Counted from the stretch's first letter, positions 35,398-45,539 are shown. The stretch is DNA of 64,000 nucleotides from Marinobacter sp. S6332 (GCF_023016045.1 NZ_JALKAP010000009.1:1-64000), one strand, 5' to 3'. Notes: generated by a model from the letters alone, not told the origin. Translations and numbers: made by a program.

Positions 35398-35739
35398 TTA
35401 TTTGATTATTGATGCCCAATCATCGGCCTTGAAGCCGATATAAACCGCGCCGTTATATTCGACGACGGGCCGTTTAATGATGGAGGTGTTTTCCAGCATA
35501 ATATCGTGGGCAGATTGGGCGCTGATAGTATCACGAACCTCGTCGCTGAGTTTGCGCCAAGTGGTGCCACGGCGGTTCAGGAGGCTTTCCCAGCCCACCG
35601 CTTTTTCCCACTGGGATAACCGGTTTTCATCCAGCCCTTCTTTTTTGAAATCGTGAAACTCGTAGCTAATGCCTTGCTCATCAAGCCATTTACGGGCTTT
35701 TTTTACGGTGTCGCAATTGCGAATGCCATAAAGCTTCAT
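35398..35739 (-). CDS. ArsC/Spx family (YffB-like) thioredoxin-fold protein
   Basis: A 113-residue ArsC-like protein with the thioredoxin-fold start YGIRNCDTVKKARKWL. It carries a single Cys followed by DTVKKA and lacks the extra cysteines of true detoxifying arsenate reductases, so it is the YffB type, of unsettled function. It lies three bases downstream of dapC and 31 upstream of dapD, an arrangement often found in gammaproteobacteria. Confidence 0.88.
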   Translation of the reverse strand: MKLYGIRNCDTVKKARKWLDEQGISYEFHDFKKEGLDENRLSQWEKAVGWESLLNRRGTTWRKLSDEVRDTISAQSAHDIMLENTSIIKRPVVEYNGAVYIGFKADDWASIIK

Positions 35740-35742
35740 AAT

Positions 35743-36939
35743 TCAGTTTGCCTTTACAAATTCAACGATGCGCCTTGCGGCTTCTACGCACTCTTCCAGT
35801 GGTGCAACCAATGCCATGCGAACTCTGTTCTTGCCCGGATTGTGGCCATCCACAGTACGCGATAAATAACGGCCGGGCAGAACATGAACGTTTTGCTGAG
35901 CTGACAACTCTTTTGCAAAGGTTTCATCGTCCATGGGGGTGGTAGGCCAGAGGTAAAATCCCGCATCGGGAAAGTCCACTTCCATGACTTCGCGCAGAAT
36001 AGGCACCACGGCTTCAAACTTGGCACGATAAGCCGCTCGGTTCTCCCGCACGTGATCTTCATCTTGCCAAGCGGCAATGCTCGCGAGCTGGTTATGAACC
36101 GGCATGGCGCAGCCATGGTAGGTTCGGTAATTCAGATAGCCTTTCAATATGCTTGCGTCACCCGCTACAAAGCCGGATCTCAGGCCCGGCAGGTTGCTGC
36201 GTTTTGACAGGCTGTGGAAAACAACACAGCGTGCGAAGTCGTTACGACCTATAGCAGCGCAAGTCTGTAGTAGGCCTTCAGGCGGGTTGTTTTCATCAGG
36301 GTAGAGTTCCGAATAGCACTCGTCTGAGGCAACAATAAAGTCATACCTGTCTGCAAGCTCAATAACCTTGGTCAAGGTACTCCGTGGCATGACTGCCCCG
36401 CTGGGGTTTCCAGGAGAGCAAAGAAATAACACCTGACAATCCCGCCACACGGATTCCGGCACCGCGTCGAAGTCCGGAATAAAACCGTTGGAGCCATCGC
36501 AGGGCAGGTAAACCGGCGTAGCACCTGCTAAAAATGCTGCCCCTTCGTATACCTGGTAAAAGGGGTTGGGGCTCACAACTGTGGCCTGCCTGCTTGCATC
36601 AACCACCGCCTGCACAAGTGAAAAGATGGCCTCACGGGTGCCGTTTACCGGGACGATATTGTGTTCCGGGTCCAGAGAGCCTGCTTTCAGCTGAAATCGT
36701 TGAGTGGCCCATTGGCTAATGGCCACCCGCAGCTCACCCAGACCCCGGGTGGTGGGGTAGTTGGCCAGCCTGTCGAGATTGTCTGCAATCACCTGTTTTA
36801 CAAACTCAGGGGACGGGTGTTTGGGCTCGCCAATACCGAGGGAAATAGCTGGCAGATGCTCTGGTACCGAAATACCGGCTTTGAGTTTCGCCAACTTCTC
36901 GAAGGGGTAGGGGTGTAGCTTTTTCAGGTTGGGGTTCAT
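35743..36939 (-). CDS. dapC: Succinyldiaminopimelate aminotransferase
   Basis: A 398-residue class I/II PLP aminotransferase. The ATG at 36939 overlaps the glnD stop as ATGA, and this start gives the usual N terminus MNPNLKKLHPYPFEKL. PLP-binding features are the CSPGNPSGAVM segment, the Asp in VASDECYSEL and the Schiff-base Lys in FHSLSKRSNLPGLRSGF. It makes N-succinyl-LL-diaminopimelate from the keto precursor. Position beside dapD and dapE supports the specific name. Confidence 0.93.
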   Translation of the reverse strand: MNPNLKKLHPYPFEKLAKLKAGISVPEHLPAISLGIGEPKHPSPEFVKQVIADNLDRLANYPTTRGLGELRVAISQWATQRFQLKAGSLDPEHNIVPVNGTREAIFSLVQAVVDASRQATVVSPNPFYQVYEGAAFLAGATPVYLPCDGSNGFIPDFDAVPESVWRDCQVLFLCSPGNPSGAVMPRSTLTKVIELADRYDFIVASDECYSELYPDENNPPEGLLQTCAAIGRNDFARCVVFHSLSKRSNLPGLRSGFVAGDASILKGYLNYRTYHGCAMPVHNQLASIAAWQDEDHVRENRAAYRAKFEAVVPILREVMEVDFPDAGFYLWPTTPMDDETFAKELSAQQNVHVLPGRYLSRTVDGHNPGKNRVRMALVAPLEECVEAARRIVEFVKAN

Positions 36940-39581
36940 TGAGTTTCGTCCAGCATTTTGCATAGGTCTTGCTGTAGGGCGTGGCACACGGAAGGGTCGC
37001 TGATTGGTTCGCCTTGTTCGTCGGTCACAAAGAAAACGTCTTCCACGCGCTCGCCCAAGGTAGCAATTTTGGCATTACTCAAGCGTATACGATGATCCAG
37101 CAGCACCTGACCAATCCGTGCCAGAAGGCCGGGACGGTCAGGCGTAATCACTTCAATCACCGTGCGCTCGTTAATGGTGTCGTTGGAAAACAACACTTCG
37201 GTTGGGAAGGCAAAGTGCCTGAGCTGTCGCGGCGTGCGGCGGTGAATGATGTCAGGGTAATCCTCCGGATCATCCAGCTCTTCGATCAGGCGCCTGCGCA
37301 CCCGCTCTTTGCGGGCAGGGTCCACACCCAGTGGTTGGCCCTTCTCGTCCAGAACCACATAGGAGCTGATGGTGAAGGGGCTATCATTCGAGCTGATGCG
37401 GGCATCAACAATGTTCAGGTTGAGTTGCTCCAGCACGGCTGTTGTTGCTGCAAACAGGGTAGCCCGGTCTTTCATGTAAATAATGATTTGGGAGAAGCCA
37501 TCGGTTGGGCCGCCATGGGTATCTCGAATAAGCACCAGTGGTCCGGGCGTGTCGCCATGATTGATGATTGCGGCTGTTTGCCAAGCAATATCAACCGTGG
37601 AATCCTGCAGGAAGTAGTCCTCATCGACAGTATCCCAGATAGCATCTATCTGCTCGTTAGTGATGTTTTGGGCATGGAGAATATCCCTTGCCTCAGACTG
37701 GGTCGCGCGTACCCATTCCTGTCTGTCTACAGGGATTTCCGTGCCTTGCCTTAGGGCTCTCTTGGCTTCTAGATAAAGTTGACGCAGTAGGGATGCCCGC
37801 CAGGTGTTCCAGAGTTTTGGGTTGGTGGCGCTGATATCGCAAACCGTAAGGATGTACAGATAATCCAAATGCGCCTGGCTGGGCACTGCGCGAGCAAAGG
37901 AACGAATAATGTCCGGGTCAGAAATATCTTTTCGCTGCGCCGTCATCGACATCAAAAGGTGGTTTTCTACCAGCCAAGAAACCAGTTGGGTGTCGCGCTC
38001 ACCTAAGTGGTGGCGCTCACAGAAGGATTCGGCATCTACGGCGCCAAGCTCTGAATGGTCTCCGCCACGGCCCTTAGCAATATCGTGGTATAGGCCGGCA
38101 ATATAAAGCAGTTCTCGCTTGGGTAGGCCGTGGATCAACCGGGCGGCCAGCGGATAGTCGCCGCGAGCCTCCGGGCCACTCATTCGCACCATGTTGCGAA
38201 CAACCCGCATGGTATGCGCGTCAACGGTGTAAATATGGAAAAGATCGTGCTGCATCTGGCCAATAATCTGGCCGAATTCGGGCAGGTAGCGGCCCAGCAC
38301 GTTGTACTTTTTCATGGCGGAGAGCGTTGTATCCAGCCCGTGGGGCGTTTTCAGCAGTTCCATGAACAGGGATGTCACGGCTAAGTCAGCCCGAAAAGCG
38401 TCATCAATCAGGTGTCTGTGTGCCCGCAAAGAACGAATGGTGGTCGCCCGAATACCCTTTATTTCAGGGTGCTGCGCCATCAGTACGAAAATTTCCATAA
38501 TCGCGTAGGGCGAGTAGGCAAACACCTGATTGTTTACCGCTTCTATATAGCTGTTGCGAATCTGGAACCGCTTGTTGATGGGCTGTATGTTGTCCTCTGT
38601 GCCGGTGCCGAGTATCGCCTCATCGTAGAACTGAAGAATAACGTCAGCCAGTTCGGCAAGCGCCAATACTGCCCGATAGTACGATTGCATCATAAGCTCT
38701 ACGTCGAGCCGCTTGCCTTCGTCTTTAAAACCCAGCATTTGGGCTAGGGCCCGTTGGTGGTCAAACAGTAGGCGGTTTTCATTCCGGTTTGCGATCAACT
38801 GCAACCCATAGCGCAGCCGCCAAAGCAGAGTTTCACCTTGTACTAAAACTTGATGCTCTTCATCCGTTAATATGCTGAAGCGGGTGAGGTCGGCAATGCT
38901 TTGTAATCCAAAGTGCCGCTTGGTAATCCAGCCGATGGTTTGTATATCCCGCAGGGCGCCAGGGGAGCTCTTTACGTTGGGCTCGAGGTTGTACTCGGTA
39001 TCGCTGTATTTTTTGTGGCGCCGCTGCTGCTCTTTGCGCTTTGCAATAAAGTAGTCGCGGTCTGTGATGATGTTGTCGGAGTATGCTTGGTCACTGAGCT
39101 CTATGCGCAGTTCGTCCGGGCCCGCGATTGTGCGGGTTTCCAATAGATTTGTGAGGGTGGCTATATCGCCCCTTGCAGCAGATTTGCTCTCCTCAATACT
39201 GCGAACGCTATGGCCGATGTCTAGCTTGAGATCCCAAAGCAGAGTGACAAAGGCGCCAAGATCTTCCTGCCATTCCGGGTTCATGCCATTTCGGGTGAGA
39301 ATGAGCAGGTCTATGTCCGAATGCGGATGCAGCTCACCCCGTCCGTAGCCGCCAACGGCGATTAGAGCAATATCTGGTGAGCTGGAGAAGGGGTAGCGGT
39401 TCCAGATCAGCCCCAGAACGGTGTCTACCGTATCGGCTCTGGAACGGACCAGAGCCCTTACATCGGCGCCCTGTCGGAAGGCTTCGGCATCTGCATCATA
39501 GCGTTCTTTCAGCAGTTCTCTGGCTGCCTTGACCGGGGAGGGGTCCCCGCTGATTCTGGCCACCAGCTCCTGACGCGTCAC
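36936..39581 (-). CDS. glnD: Bifunctional PII uridylyltransferase/UMP-removing enzyme
   Basis: An 881-residue nitrogen sensor. The nucleotidyltransferase motif GGYGRGELHPHSDIDLL is at residues 77-93; the HD domain contains AGLYHDIAKGRGGDHSEL at about 490; and two C-terminal ACT domains (from about 690 and 800) bind glutamine. It uridylylates PII proteins when nitrogen is limiting and removes UMP when glutamine is high. The GTG start follows the map stop directly (TAAGTG). The dapC ATG overlaps its stop. Confidence 0.96.
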   Translation of the reverse strand: MTRQELVARISGDPSPVKAARELLKERYDADAEAFRQGADVRALVRSRADTVDTVLGLIWNRYPFSSSPDIALIAVGGYGRGELHPHSDIDLLILTRNGMNPEWQEDLGAFVTLLWDLKLDIGHSVRSIEESKSAARGDIATLTNLLETRTIAGPDELRIELSDQAYSDNIITDRDYFIAKRKEQQRRHKKYSDTEYNLEPNVKSSPGALRDIQTIGWITKRHFGLQSIADLTRFSILTDEEHQVLVQGETLLWRLRYGLQLIANRNENRLLFDHQRALAQMLGFKDEGKRLDVELMMQSYYRAVLALAELADVILQFYDEAILGTGTEDNIQPINKRFQIRNSYIEAVNNQVFAYSPYAIMEIFVLMAQHPEIKGIRATTIRSLRAHRHLIDDAFRADLAVTSLFMELLKTPHGLDTTLSAMKKYNVLGRYLPEFGQIIGQMQHDLFHIYTVDAHTMRVVRNMVRMSGPEARGDYPLAARLIHGLPKRELLYIAGLYHDIAKGRGGDHSELGAVDAESFCERHHLGERDTQLVSWLVENHLLMSMTAQRKDISDPDIIRSFARAVPSQAHLDYLYILTVCDISATNPKLWNTWRASLLRQLYLEAKRALRQGTEIPVDRQEWVRATQSEARDILHAQNITNEQIDAIWDTVDEDYFLQDSTVDIAWQTAAIINHGDTPGPLVLIRDTHGGPTDGFSQIIIYMKDRATLFAATTAVLEQLNLNIVDARISSNDSPFTISSYVVLDEKGQPLGVDPARKERVRRRLIEELDDPEDYPDIIHRRTPRQLRHFAFPTEVLFSNDTINERTVIEVITPDRPGLLARIGQVLLDHRIRLSNAKIATLGERVEDVFFVTDEQGEPISDPSVCHALQQDLCKMLDETQ

Positions 39582-40352
39582 TTAGAAAGACTCCTCCGAT
39601 CGTTTCGTCAGCACTTCATAACCATCGGATGTCACTAGAATGGTGTGCTCCCATTGCGCTGAAAGTTTGTGGTCTTTGGTGACCACCGTCCACTGGTCTG
39701 GCAGCAGCTTGGTGTGGTACTTACCCTGATTGATCATAGGCTCTATGGTGAAGGTCATGCCTTCTTTGAGTTCCATGCCTGTGCCGGGTTTGCCGTAATG
39801 CATAACTTGCGGCTCTTCGTGGAACACTTTGCCGATACCGTGGCCGCAGTAATCCCGAACTACAGAAAATCGGTGTTTCTCGGCATGCTGCTGGATAACA
39901 TGACCTATATCCCCCAAGCGCGCCCCGGGCTTCACCAACTCAATACCTTTATAGAGGCATTCCTGCGTGATACTGATTAGGCGCTCGGTGCCGGGCTTGG
40001 GCTTACCAACAATCCACATTTTGCTGGTGTCGCCGTGGTACTCGTCTTTTATAACCGTTACGTCAATGTTCACTATGTCGCCGTCCTTCAGAATCTTTTT
40101 TTCTGAAGGTATACCGTGGCAGACAACATGGTTTACGGATATGCACACAGACTTAGGGAAACCCTTGTAGTTCAGAGGAGCAGGGATTGCTTGCTGCTCG
40201 TTAACGATATAGTCGTGGCAAATCTGGTTAAGCTCTTCCGTGGAAACGCCGGGCTTAACGTGCTCCCCGATCATTTCGAGAACTTCTGCTGCCAGGCGGC
40301 CTGCCACACGCATCTTTTCAATTTCTTCCGGAGTCTTGATCGATACTTGCAT
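39582..40352 (-). CDS. map: Methionine aminopeptidase type I
   Basis: About 256 residues from ATG 40352; an ATG at 40364 adds four residues. It removes the N-terminal Met from nascent proteins. Metal-binding and catalytic residues are kept in NIDVTVIKDEYHGDTSKMW (two Asp), CGHGIGKVFHEEP (His), FTIEPMIN (Glu) and SAQWEHTILV (Glu). It is divergent from rpsB and immediately precedes glnD. Confidence 0.96.
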   Translation of the reverse strand: MQVSIKTPEEIEKMRVAGRLAAEVLEMIGEHVKPGVSTEELNQICHDYIVNEQQAIPAPLNYKGFPKSVCISVNHVVCHGIPSEKKILKDGDIVNIDVTVIKDEYHGDTSKMWIVGKPKPGTERLISITQECLYKGIELVKPGARLGDIGHVIQQHAEKHRFSVVRDYCGHGIGKVFHEEPQVMHYGKPGTGMELKEGMTFTIEPMINQGKYHTKLLPDQWTVVTKDHKLSAQWEHTILVTSDGYEVLTKRSEESF

Positions 40353-40455
40353 TGAGCTTCCCATTGATTTGTGTCAAACGAGCATTTTAAGGGTCCCGCG
40401 CTCAGGGTACAAGGAACGCCCGGTGCAAAATTAATGGCGTTGGGCCGCCGATTTG

Positions 40456-40464
40456 TGGTATAAA
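40456..40464 (+). promoter_or_regulatory. Candidate rpsB promoter, extended -10
   Basis: TGGTATAAA is an extended -10 (TGn-TATAAA) about 150 bases before rpsB. No good -35 lies at 17 bases. The long leader (about 40475-40615) includes a CGTGTCAGCACG hairpin and could host S2 autoregulation, which is inference from other bacteria. Confidence 0.4.
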
Positions 40465-40615
40465 CGCGCCCGCTGGAAACAAATCCGGCAAATTCACACA
40501 CGTGTCAGCACGTTGCCCCAGGGTGCCTGCTCCCGCTTTAAGAAGTGTAAGGGATGTCTGGTTGGGGTAATTGGACGCGTGGAGGACTAACCCGAAGCTA
40601 AACTAAGGTAATATC

Positions 40616-41362
40616 ATGGCTCAGGTAAATATGCGTGACCTGCTCAAGGCAGGTGCTCACTTCGGTCACCAGACTCGCTACTGGAACCCGAAAATGTCGA
40701 AGTACATCTTTGGCGCCCGTAACAAAATTCATATCATCAACCTTGAGCAGACTGTTCCTGCTATGAATGAAGCTCTAGACTTCGTTCAGAAGCTGACAGA
40801 AAGCAAGAACAAGATCCTGTTTGTAGGCACCAAGCGCGCCGCAGCCAAGGTCATCAAGGAAGAAGCAGAGCGTTCCAGTCAGCCTTTCGTTAATCACCGC
40901 TGGCTTGGTGGCATGCTGACCAACTACAAGACTATTCGTCAGTCCATCCGTCGCTACCGTGATCTGGAAGCCCAGAGTAAAGACGGTACTTTCGACAAGC
41001 TGACCAAGAAAGAAGCCCTCGAGCGCACCCGTGAAATGGACAAGCTTGAGCGTTCTATCGGTGGTATCAAGGATATGGGCGGCCTGCCTGATGCCTTGTT
41101 CGTTATCGACGTAGACCACGAACGTATTGCTATTAAAGAAGCCAACAAGCTGGGTATCCCCGTTATCGGTGTTGTTGATACCAATAGCAACCCGGACGGC
41201 GTTGATTTCGTTATCCCCGGTAACGATGACGCTATCCGTGCGATCCAGATTTACGTAAAGGCTGTTGCTGATACCTGCCTGGAATCAGCACAAGCCGGTG
41301 GCGCTGACGAGTTTGTAGAAGTTGCAGAAGAATCTGCAGGTGCCGCTCCAGCTGCTGAGTGA
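40616..41362 (+). CDS. rpsB: 30S ribosomal protein S2
   Basis: A 248-residue S2 protein, essential for the 30S subunit. Identifying stretches are [45 protein letters not shown] and the C-terminal [19 protein letters not shown]. An Ala/Glu-rich tail ends the protein. It starts the translation operon; tsf follows 93 bases later across a strong hairpin. Confidence 0.98.
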   Translation: MAQVNMRDLLKAGAHFGHQTRYWNPKMSKYIFGARNKIHIINLEQTVPAMNEALDFVQKLTESKNKILFVGTKRAAAKVIKEEAERSSQPFVNHRWLGGMLTNYKTIRQSIRRYRDLEAQSKDGTFDKLTKKEALERTREMDKLERSIGGIKDMGGLPDALFVIDVDHERIAIKEANKLGIPVIGVVDTNSNPDGVDFVIPGNDDAIRAIQIYVKAVADTCLESAQAGGADEFVEVAEESAGAAPAAE

Positions 41363-41389
41363 TGCATCCGCGTCACTGATGAGATGTAA

Positions 41390-41419
41390 GGCATGCCCGG
41401 GTGAATTGCCGGGCATGCC
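41390..41419 (+). terminator. rpsB-tsf intergenic hairpin
   Basis: GGCATGCCCGG (41390-41400) pairs perfectly with CCGGGCATGCC (41409-41419) over an 8-base loop. No T-tract follows, so it is a pausing, processing or attenuation structure rather than a full terminator. Confidence 0.6.
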
Positions 41420-41455
41420 TCCCTACCGAATTCGGAAAAGTTAAGAGGACTGAAC

Positions 41456-42325
41456 ATGGCTGCTATTACCGCTGCAATGGTCAAAGAGCTGCGTGAGCGC
41501 ACTGGCCTTGGCATGATGGAGTGCAAAAAGGCTCTGGTTGAATCTGAAGGTAGTGTAGACGCGGCAATCGAAGAGTTGCGTAAGTCTTCCGGCCTCAAAG
41601 CCGCCAAAAAAGCTGGCCGTACAGCCGCTGAAGGTGTGTCGCTGATCAAAATCTCTGACGACAACACTGTGGCTTACGTTTTGGAAGTAAACTCCGAGAC
41701 AGATTTTGTTGCTCGCGATGACAACTTCCTGAACTTTGCCAACGACGTATTGAGTGTTGCTTTCGAAAAAGACGAAACCGACGTTGCCAAGCTGATGGAA
41801 GGTGACCTGGAAGCCAAGCGCGAAGCTCTGGTTCAGAAGATTGGTGAGAACATCACTGTTCGCCGTCTGGTTTCAGTGAAAGGCCCGGTTGTTGGTGGTT
41901 ACGTTCACAGCACCAACAAAATTGCCTCGGTTGTGGCTTTGACAGCCGGCGACGCTGAGCTTGCCCGCGATATCGCCATGCACGCTGCTGCGGTTAATCC
42001 GCGGGTTGCCAAGCCAGAAGATATGCCTGCTGAAGAGCTGGAAAAAGAGAAAGAAGTAATCAAAGCTCAGCCCGATATGGAAGGCAAGCCTGCCGAAATC
42101 GTTGAAAAAATGATGGGCGGTCGTATTCAGAAGTTCCTCAAGGAAAACAGCCTTGTTGAGCAGCCTTTCGTAAAGAACCCAGAGCAGACTGTTGGCCAGC
42201 TTATCAAAGCGGCTGGTGGTGAGCTGGTTGGTTTCGTTCGTCTGGAAGTAGGCGAAGGCATTGAGAGAGAGGAAGTGGACTTTGCTGCCGAGGTTGCTGC
42301 TGCAGCCAGCGAAGGCAAGGCCTAA
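41456..42325 (+). CDS. tsf: Elongation factor Ts
   Basis: A 289-residue guanine-nucleotide exchange factor for EF-Tu. The N-terminal [20 protein letters not shown] and the EF-Tu contact [10 protein letters not shown] are diagnostic. AAGAGGA lies upstream of the ATG. Confidence 0.98.
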   Translation: MAAITAAMVKELRERTGLGMMECKKALVESEGSVDAAIEELRKSSGLKAAKKAGRTAAEGVSLIKISDDNTVAYVLEVNSETDFVARDDNFLNFANDVLSVAFEKDETDVAKLMEGDLEAKREALVQKIGENITVRRLVSVKGPVVGGYVHSTNKIASVVALTAGDAELARDIAMHAAAVNPRVAKPEDMPAEELEKEKEVIKAQPDMEGKPAEIVEKMMGGRIQKFLKENSLVEQPFVKNPEQTVGQLIKAAGGELVGFVRLEVGEGIEREEVDFAAEVAAAASEGKA

Positions 42326-42372
42326 TCCCTTTTAGGCGCTTTGACACCGAGTTTCAGCGCCATTCTAGTCTG

Positions 42373-42457
42373 CCACGTTGGCCGGTTTTTCCGGCTCTCG
42401 TGGCGGGCTTGTATCTGAGATGCCCCTTTTTTTAAGGGATATGTCAGATACAAGCCT
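42373..42457 (+). other. Tandem hairpins between tsf and pyrH
   Basis: Hairpin one, 42373-42403, pairs CCACG with CGTGG, with an inner GCCGG/CCGGC stem around TTTTT. Hairpin two, 42405-42457, pairs CTTGTATCTGA (42408-42418) perfectly with TCAGATACAAG (42444-42454), extended outward by two G-C pairs, and has an inner CCCTT/AAGGG stem. Neither has a downstream T-tract, and pyrH begins 50 bases later. Confidence 0.6.
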
Positions 42458-42506
42458 GCAACGCGTATCACGCCGGATAGCAGCCAACACACGAAAGGGG
42501 ATCAAT

Positions 42507-43235
42507 ATGCCGACATCACCTAAAAACCAGCCAAGATACAATCGGGTTTTGCTCAAGCTCAGTGGCGAAGCCCTGATGGGCGAGCACGATTTCGGTATTG
42601 ATCCCAAAGTTCTTGATCGTATGGCCCTTGAAATCGGCGCACTTATCGGTATCGGTATTCAAGTGGGCCTGGTGGTTGGCGGTGGTAATTTGTTCCGGGG
42701 TGCATCGCTGAGTCAAGCAGGAATGGACAGGGTAACCGGTGATCATATGGGCATGCTGGCAACCGTTATGAACGGTTTAGCCATGCGCGATGCTCTTGAG
42801 CGCTCGAACATTCGCACCCGGGTAATGTCGGCCATTCCCATGAGTGGTATTGTTGAGCATTATGATCGTCGGCGGGCCGTTCGCGACCTGAAAGATGGTG
42901 ATGTGGTTATATTTTGTGCAGGCACTGGCAACCCGTTTTTTACCACCGATTCGGCAGCCTGCTTACGTGGTATCGAAATTGAAGCAGATGCAGTACTGAA
43001 GGCAACAAAGGTTGATGGTGTCTATTCTGCGGATCCTTATCTCGACCCGACCGCCGAAAAGTATGACAAGCTGACGTACGATGAAGTGTTGGATAAGAAA
43101 CTCGGCGTGATGGACCTGACCGCAATCTGTTTGGCGCGGGATCACGGCATGCCGCTGCGAGTATTTGATATGAACCGTGCGGGCGCTCTAACGCGCATCG
43201 TGACCGGTGAGAAAGAAGGTACACTGATTGAATAA
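42507..43235 (+). CDS. pyrH: UMP kinase
   Basis: A 242-residue amino-acid-kinase-fold enzyme that phosphorylates UMP to UDP. The ATG at 42507, preceded by AAAGGGGA, gives the family N terminus; the frame is open upstream into the hairpin region but is not needed. Motifs are [37 protein letters not shown] and the C-terminal [10 protein letters not shown]. Confidence 0.97.
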   Translation: MPTSPKNQPRYNRVLLKLSGEALMGEHDFGIDPKVLDRMALEIGALIGIGIQVGLVVGGGNLFRGASLSQAGMDRVTGDHMGMLATVMNGLAMRDALERSNIRTRVMSAIPMSGIVEHYDRRRAVRDLKDGDVVIFCAGTGNPFFTTDSAACLRGIEIEADAVLKATKVDGVYSADPYLDPTAEKYDKLTYDEVLDKKLGVMDLTAICLARDHGMPLRVFDMNRAGALTRIVTGEKEGTLIE

Positions 43236-43277
43236 TGGGCGCTGTGTTTGCCCGTCGAACGAATTGAGGATGATTAC

Positions 43278-43835
43278 GTGATTGACGATATAAAAACTGA
43301 AGCCGAAAAGAAGATGAAGAAGAGCCTGAACGCTCTGACCTCGGCGTTCAATAAAATCCGAACCGGCCGTGCCCATCCGTCTATTTTGGACAGTGTGATG
43401 GTTAACTACTACGGTCAAGAGACGCCACTGAAGCAAGTTGCCAGTGTAAACGTGGAAGATAATCGTACTTTGGCCGTGTCGCCTTGGGAAAAGAATCTGG
43501 TACCTGTTATCGAAAAGGCTATTATGGCTTCCGATCTAGGGCTCAATCCGGCCACCAGCGGCGATCTTATCCGCATTCCTATGCCTATGCTGACCCAAGA
43601 AACCCGCAAGGAAATGGTTAAGCAAGCCAAAGCGGATGCCGAGAATGCTCGTGTTTCTGTGCGCAATGCGCGCCGTGATGCCAACAGCATGATGAAAGAA
43701 TTGCTGAAGGAAAAGGACATTACGGAAGATGACGAGCGCAGAGGTGAAGACGAAATCCAGAAGTTGACAGATCGCTACATCGCCGAAGTCGAGAAGATGC
43801 TCAAGGCAAAAGAAGAGGACCTGATGGCGGTTTGA
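43278..43835 (+). CDS. frr: Ribosome recycling factor
   Basis: A 185-residue protein, the exact family length, from the GTG at 43278 with GAGGA before it. It dissociates post-termination ribosomes with EF-G. Typical sequences are FNKIRTGRAHPSILD, YYGQETPLKQVASV and VRNARRDANSMMKE. Confidence 0.97.
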   Translation: MIDDIKTEAEKKMKKSLNALTSAFNKIRTGRAHPSILDSVMVNYYGQETPLKQVASVNVEDNRTLAVSPWEKNLVPVIEKAIMASDLGLNPATSGDLIRIPMPMLTQETRKEMVKQAKADAENARVSVRNARRDANSMMKELLKEKDITEDDERRGEDEIQKLTDRYIAEVEKMLKAKEEDLMAV

Positions 43836-43905
43836 TCGCCTCGGTTCACTTGAAAGCGAAACATACGGCCGGCAGTGGCTTTCTGCAGGCCGTACAGGGG
43901 ATTTC

Positions 43906-44676
43906 ATGACGGGAACAGTATCCGCAGAAATTCCGGTGTCGGCTGATAACCGGCCCCGGCATGTGGCCATTATCATGGATGGTAACAACCGGTGGGCGAA
44001 AGAACGCCGGTTAAAAGGGGTGGCAGGACATAAAGCCGGTGTTGATGCTGTAAAGGCGGTTGTTGAGACCTGTGCCCGCGAGGGTGTAGAGGTGCTCACA
44101 CTGTTCGCCTTTTCAAGCGAAAACTGGCGGCGACCCAAGGACGAAGTATCGGCTCTGATGAAGCTGTTTCTTTTTGCCTTGGAGCGGGAAGTTAGAAAGC
44201 TTCACCGCAATGATATTCGCCTGCGCATCATTGGTGACCGCTCTGCGTTTAATGCAACCTTGCAAGAACACATGGCTAAGGCAGAAGCCCTTACACAGCA
44301 CAACACCAGAATGACACTTGTCATTGCTGCAAACTATGGCGGCCACTGGGACATCACCCAAGCGACCCGGCAGGTTGCGGAAATGGTGAAGAGCGGCGAG
44401 GTTTCACCCTCTGACATTACCGACGATCTCATTCAGCAACACCTGAGCATTGGTGATCTCCCAATGCCGGATTTAATGATCCGAACCGCAGGCGAGCAAC
44501 GGATTAGCAACTTCATGCTTTGGCATCTGGCCTACACCGAACTGTACTTTTCACCCGTTTTCTGGCCTGAATTCAAAGAAGATGAAATGCGCAAAGCACT
44601 GCAGGCCTACGCAGGACGTCAGCGGCGCTTTGGTCAAACAGACGACCAAATTGCTGCCAAGCCCGTACAACAATAA
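43906..44676 (+). CDS. uppS: Undecaprenyl diphosphate synthase
   Basis: A 256-residue cis-prenyltransferase making the C55 carrier lipid for peptidoglycan and O-antigen. Motifs are HVAIIMDGNNRWAKERRL (catalytic Asp and Asn), GHKAGVDAV, LFAFSSENWRRP and RTAGEQRISNFMLW. Unlike its neighbours it has a longer N-terminal extension of about 20 residues (TGTVSAEIPVSADN). Confidence 0.96.
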   Translation: MTGTVSAEIPVSADNRPRHVAIIMDGNNRWAKERRLKGVAGHKAGVDAVKAVVETCAREGVEVLTLFAFSSENWRRPKDEVSALMKLFLFALEREVRKLHRNDIRLRIIGDRSAFNATLQEHMAKAEALTQHNTRMTLVIAANYGGHWDITQATRQVAEMVKSGEVSPSDITDDLIQQHLSIGDLPMPDLMIRTAGEQRISNFMLWHLAYTELYFSPVFWPEFKEDEMRKALQAYAGRQRRFGQTDDQIAAKPVQQ

Positions 44677-44697
44677 CGAATTACAGCGACCTTTATT

Positions 44698-45537
44698 GTG
44701 CTAAAAACCCGGATCATCACAGCTCTTATTCTCGCGCCCATTGCTATTGGTGGCATCTTCTTCCTACCACCAATGGGTTTTGCGTTATTTACTGCTGCGA
44801 TAATTACGCTAGGGTCTTGGGAGTGGGCAAATATGTCTGGCTTTGAGCAGCAGCCGGGTCGGATTGCCTATGCTGCTGTTATCGCACTCACTCTCTACAG
44901 TCTTCTCGACGTCTCTGCTGTGCCAGTTCTTTGGTTGGCACTTATCTGGTGGGTGGTCTGTTTTTTATTGGTACGCAGTTATCCCACAGGTTCCGAACGC
45001 TGGGGTGGTGCGCCAATGAGAGCACTCATGGGCGTGTTGGTTCTAGTGCCCGCATGGGTGGGGCTAAACCACCTTCGAACCGGCGGTTTTCAGTTCGGCA
45101 CCACAGACAACAATCTGCTGCTGATTTTGTATGTGTTTTGTGTGGTTTGGGTTGCAGATATAGGTGCCTATTTCTCCGGTAGAGCATTCGGCAAAGCCAA
45201 GCTAGCGCCTAGAGTCAGCCCCGGAAAGTCTTGGGCGGGAGTATACGGCGGCTTGATTGCGGTAGCCGTTTTTGCGCTGATTGTGAGCATGCTTGCCTCT
45301 GCAAGCGCTATTGAAACCATTTTGCTGGTTGTCGCTACTTTAGTGACGGGCTTGGTGTCAGTGCTTGGCGACCTGCTTGAAAGCATGCTCAAGCGCTTCC
45401 GAGGCATCAAGGACAGCAGCGGGCTGTTGCCTGGGCATGGCGGCATTATGGATCGCATTGACAGCTTAACGGCGGCCATTCCTGTGTTTGCGCTCATAAT
45501 TACGCTATTAGGTTGGCTAGCGGTTGGGCCTTTGTGA
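44698..45537 (+). CDS. cdsA: Phosphatidate cytidylyltransferase
   Basis: A 279-residue inner-membrane enzyme with about eight TM helices making CDP-diacylglycerol. The signature spans [20 protein letters not shown] followed by [24 protein letters not shown] lies earlier. GTG start at 44698. The dxr gene starts three bases past its stop, or overlaps if a GTG at 45534 is used. Confidence 0.95.
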   Translation: MLKTRIITALILAPIAIGGIFFLPPMGFALFTAAIITLGSWEWANMSGFEQQPGRIAYAAVIALTLYSLLDVSAVPVLWLALIWWVVCFLLVRSYPTGSERWGGAPMRALMGVLVLVPAWVGLNHLRTGGFQFGTTDNNLLLILYVFCVVWVADIGAYFSGRAFGKAKLAPRVSPGKSWAGVYGGLIAVAVFALIVSMLASASAIETILLVVATLVTGLVSVLGDLLESMLKRFRGIKDSSGLLPGHGGIMDRIDSLTAAIPVFALIITLLGWLAVGPL

Positions 45538-45539
45538 AT

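Noticed and set aside
42378-42506. N-terminal extension of pyrH
   Set aside because: It covers the tandem hairpins and lacks family similarity; ATG 42507 has a good ribosome site and gives the usual UMP kinase length.
44698-45537. Possible alternative start of cdsA downstream of GTG 44698
   Set aside because: GTG 44698 gives the full family N terminus; no better ribosome site is visible further in.
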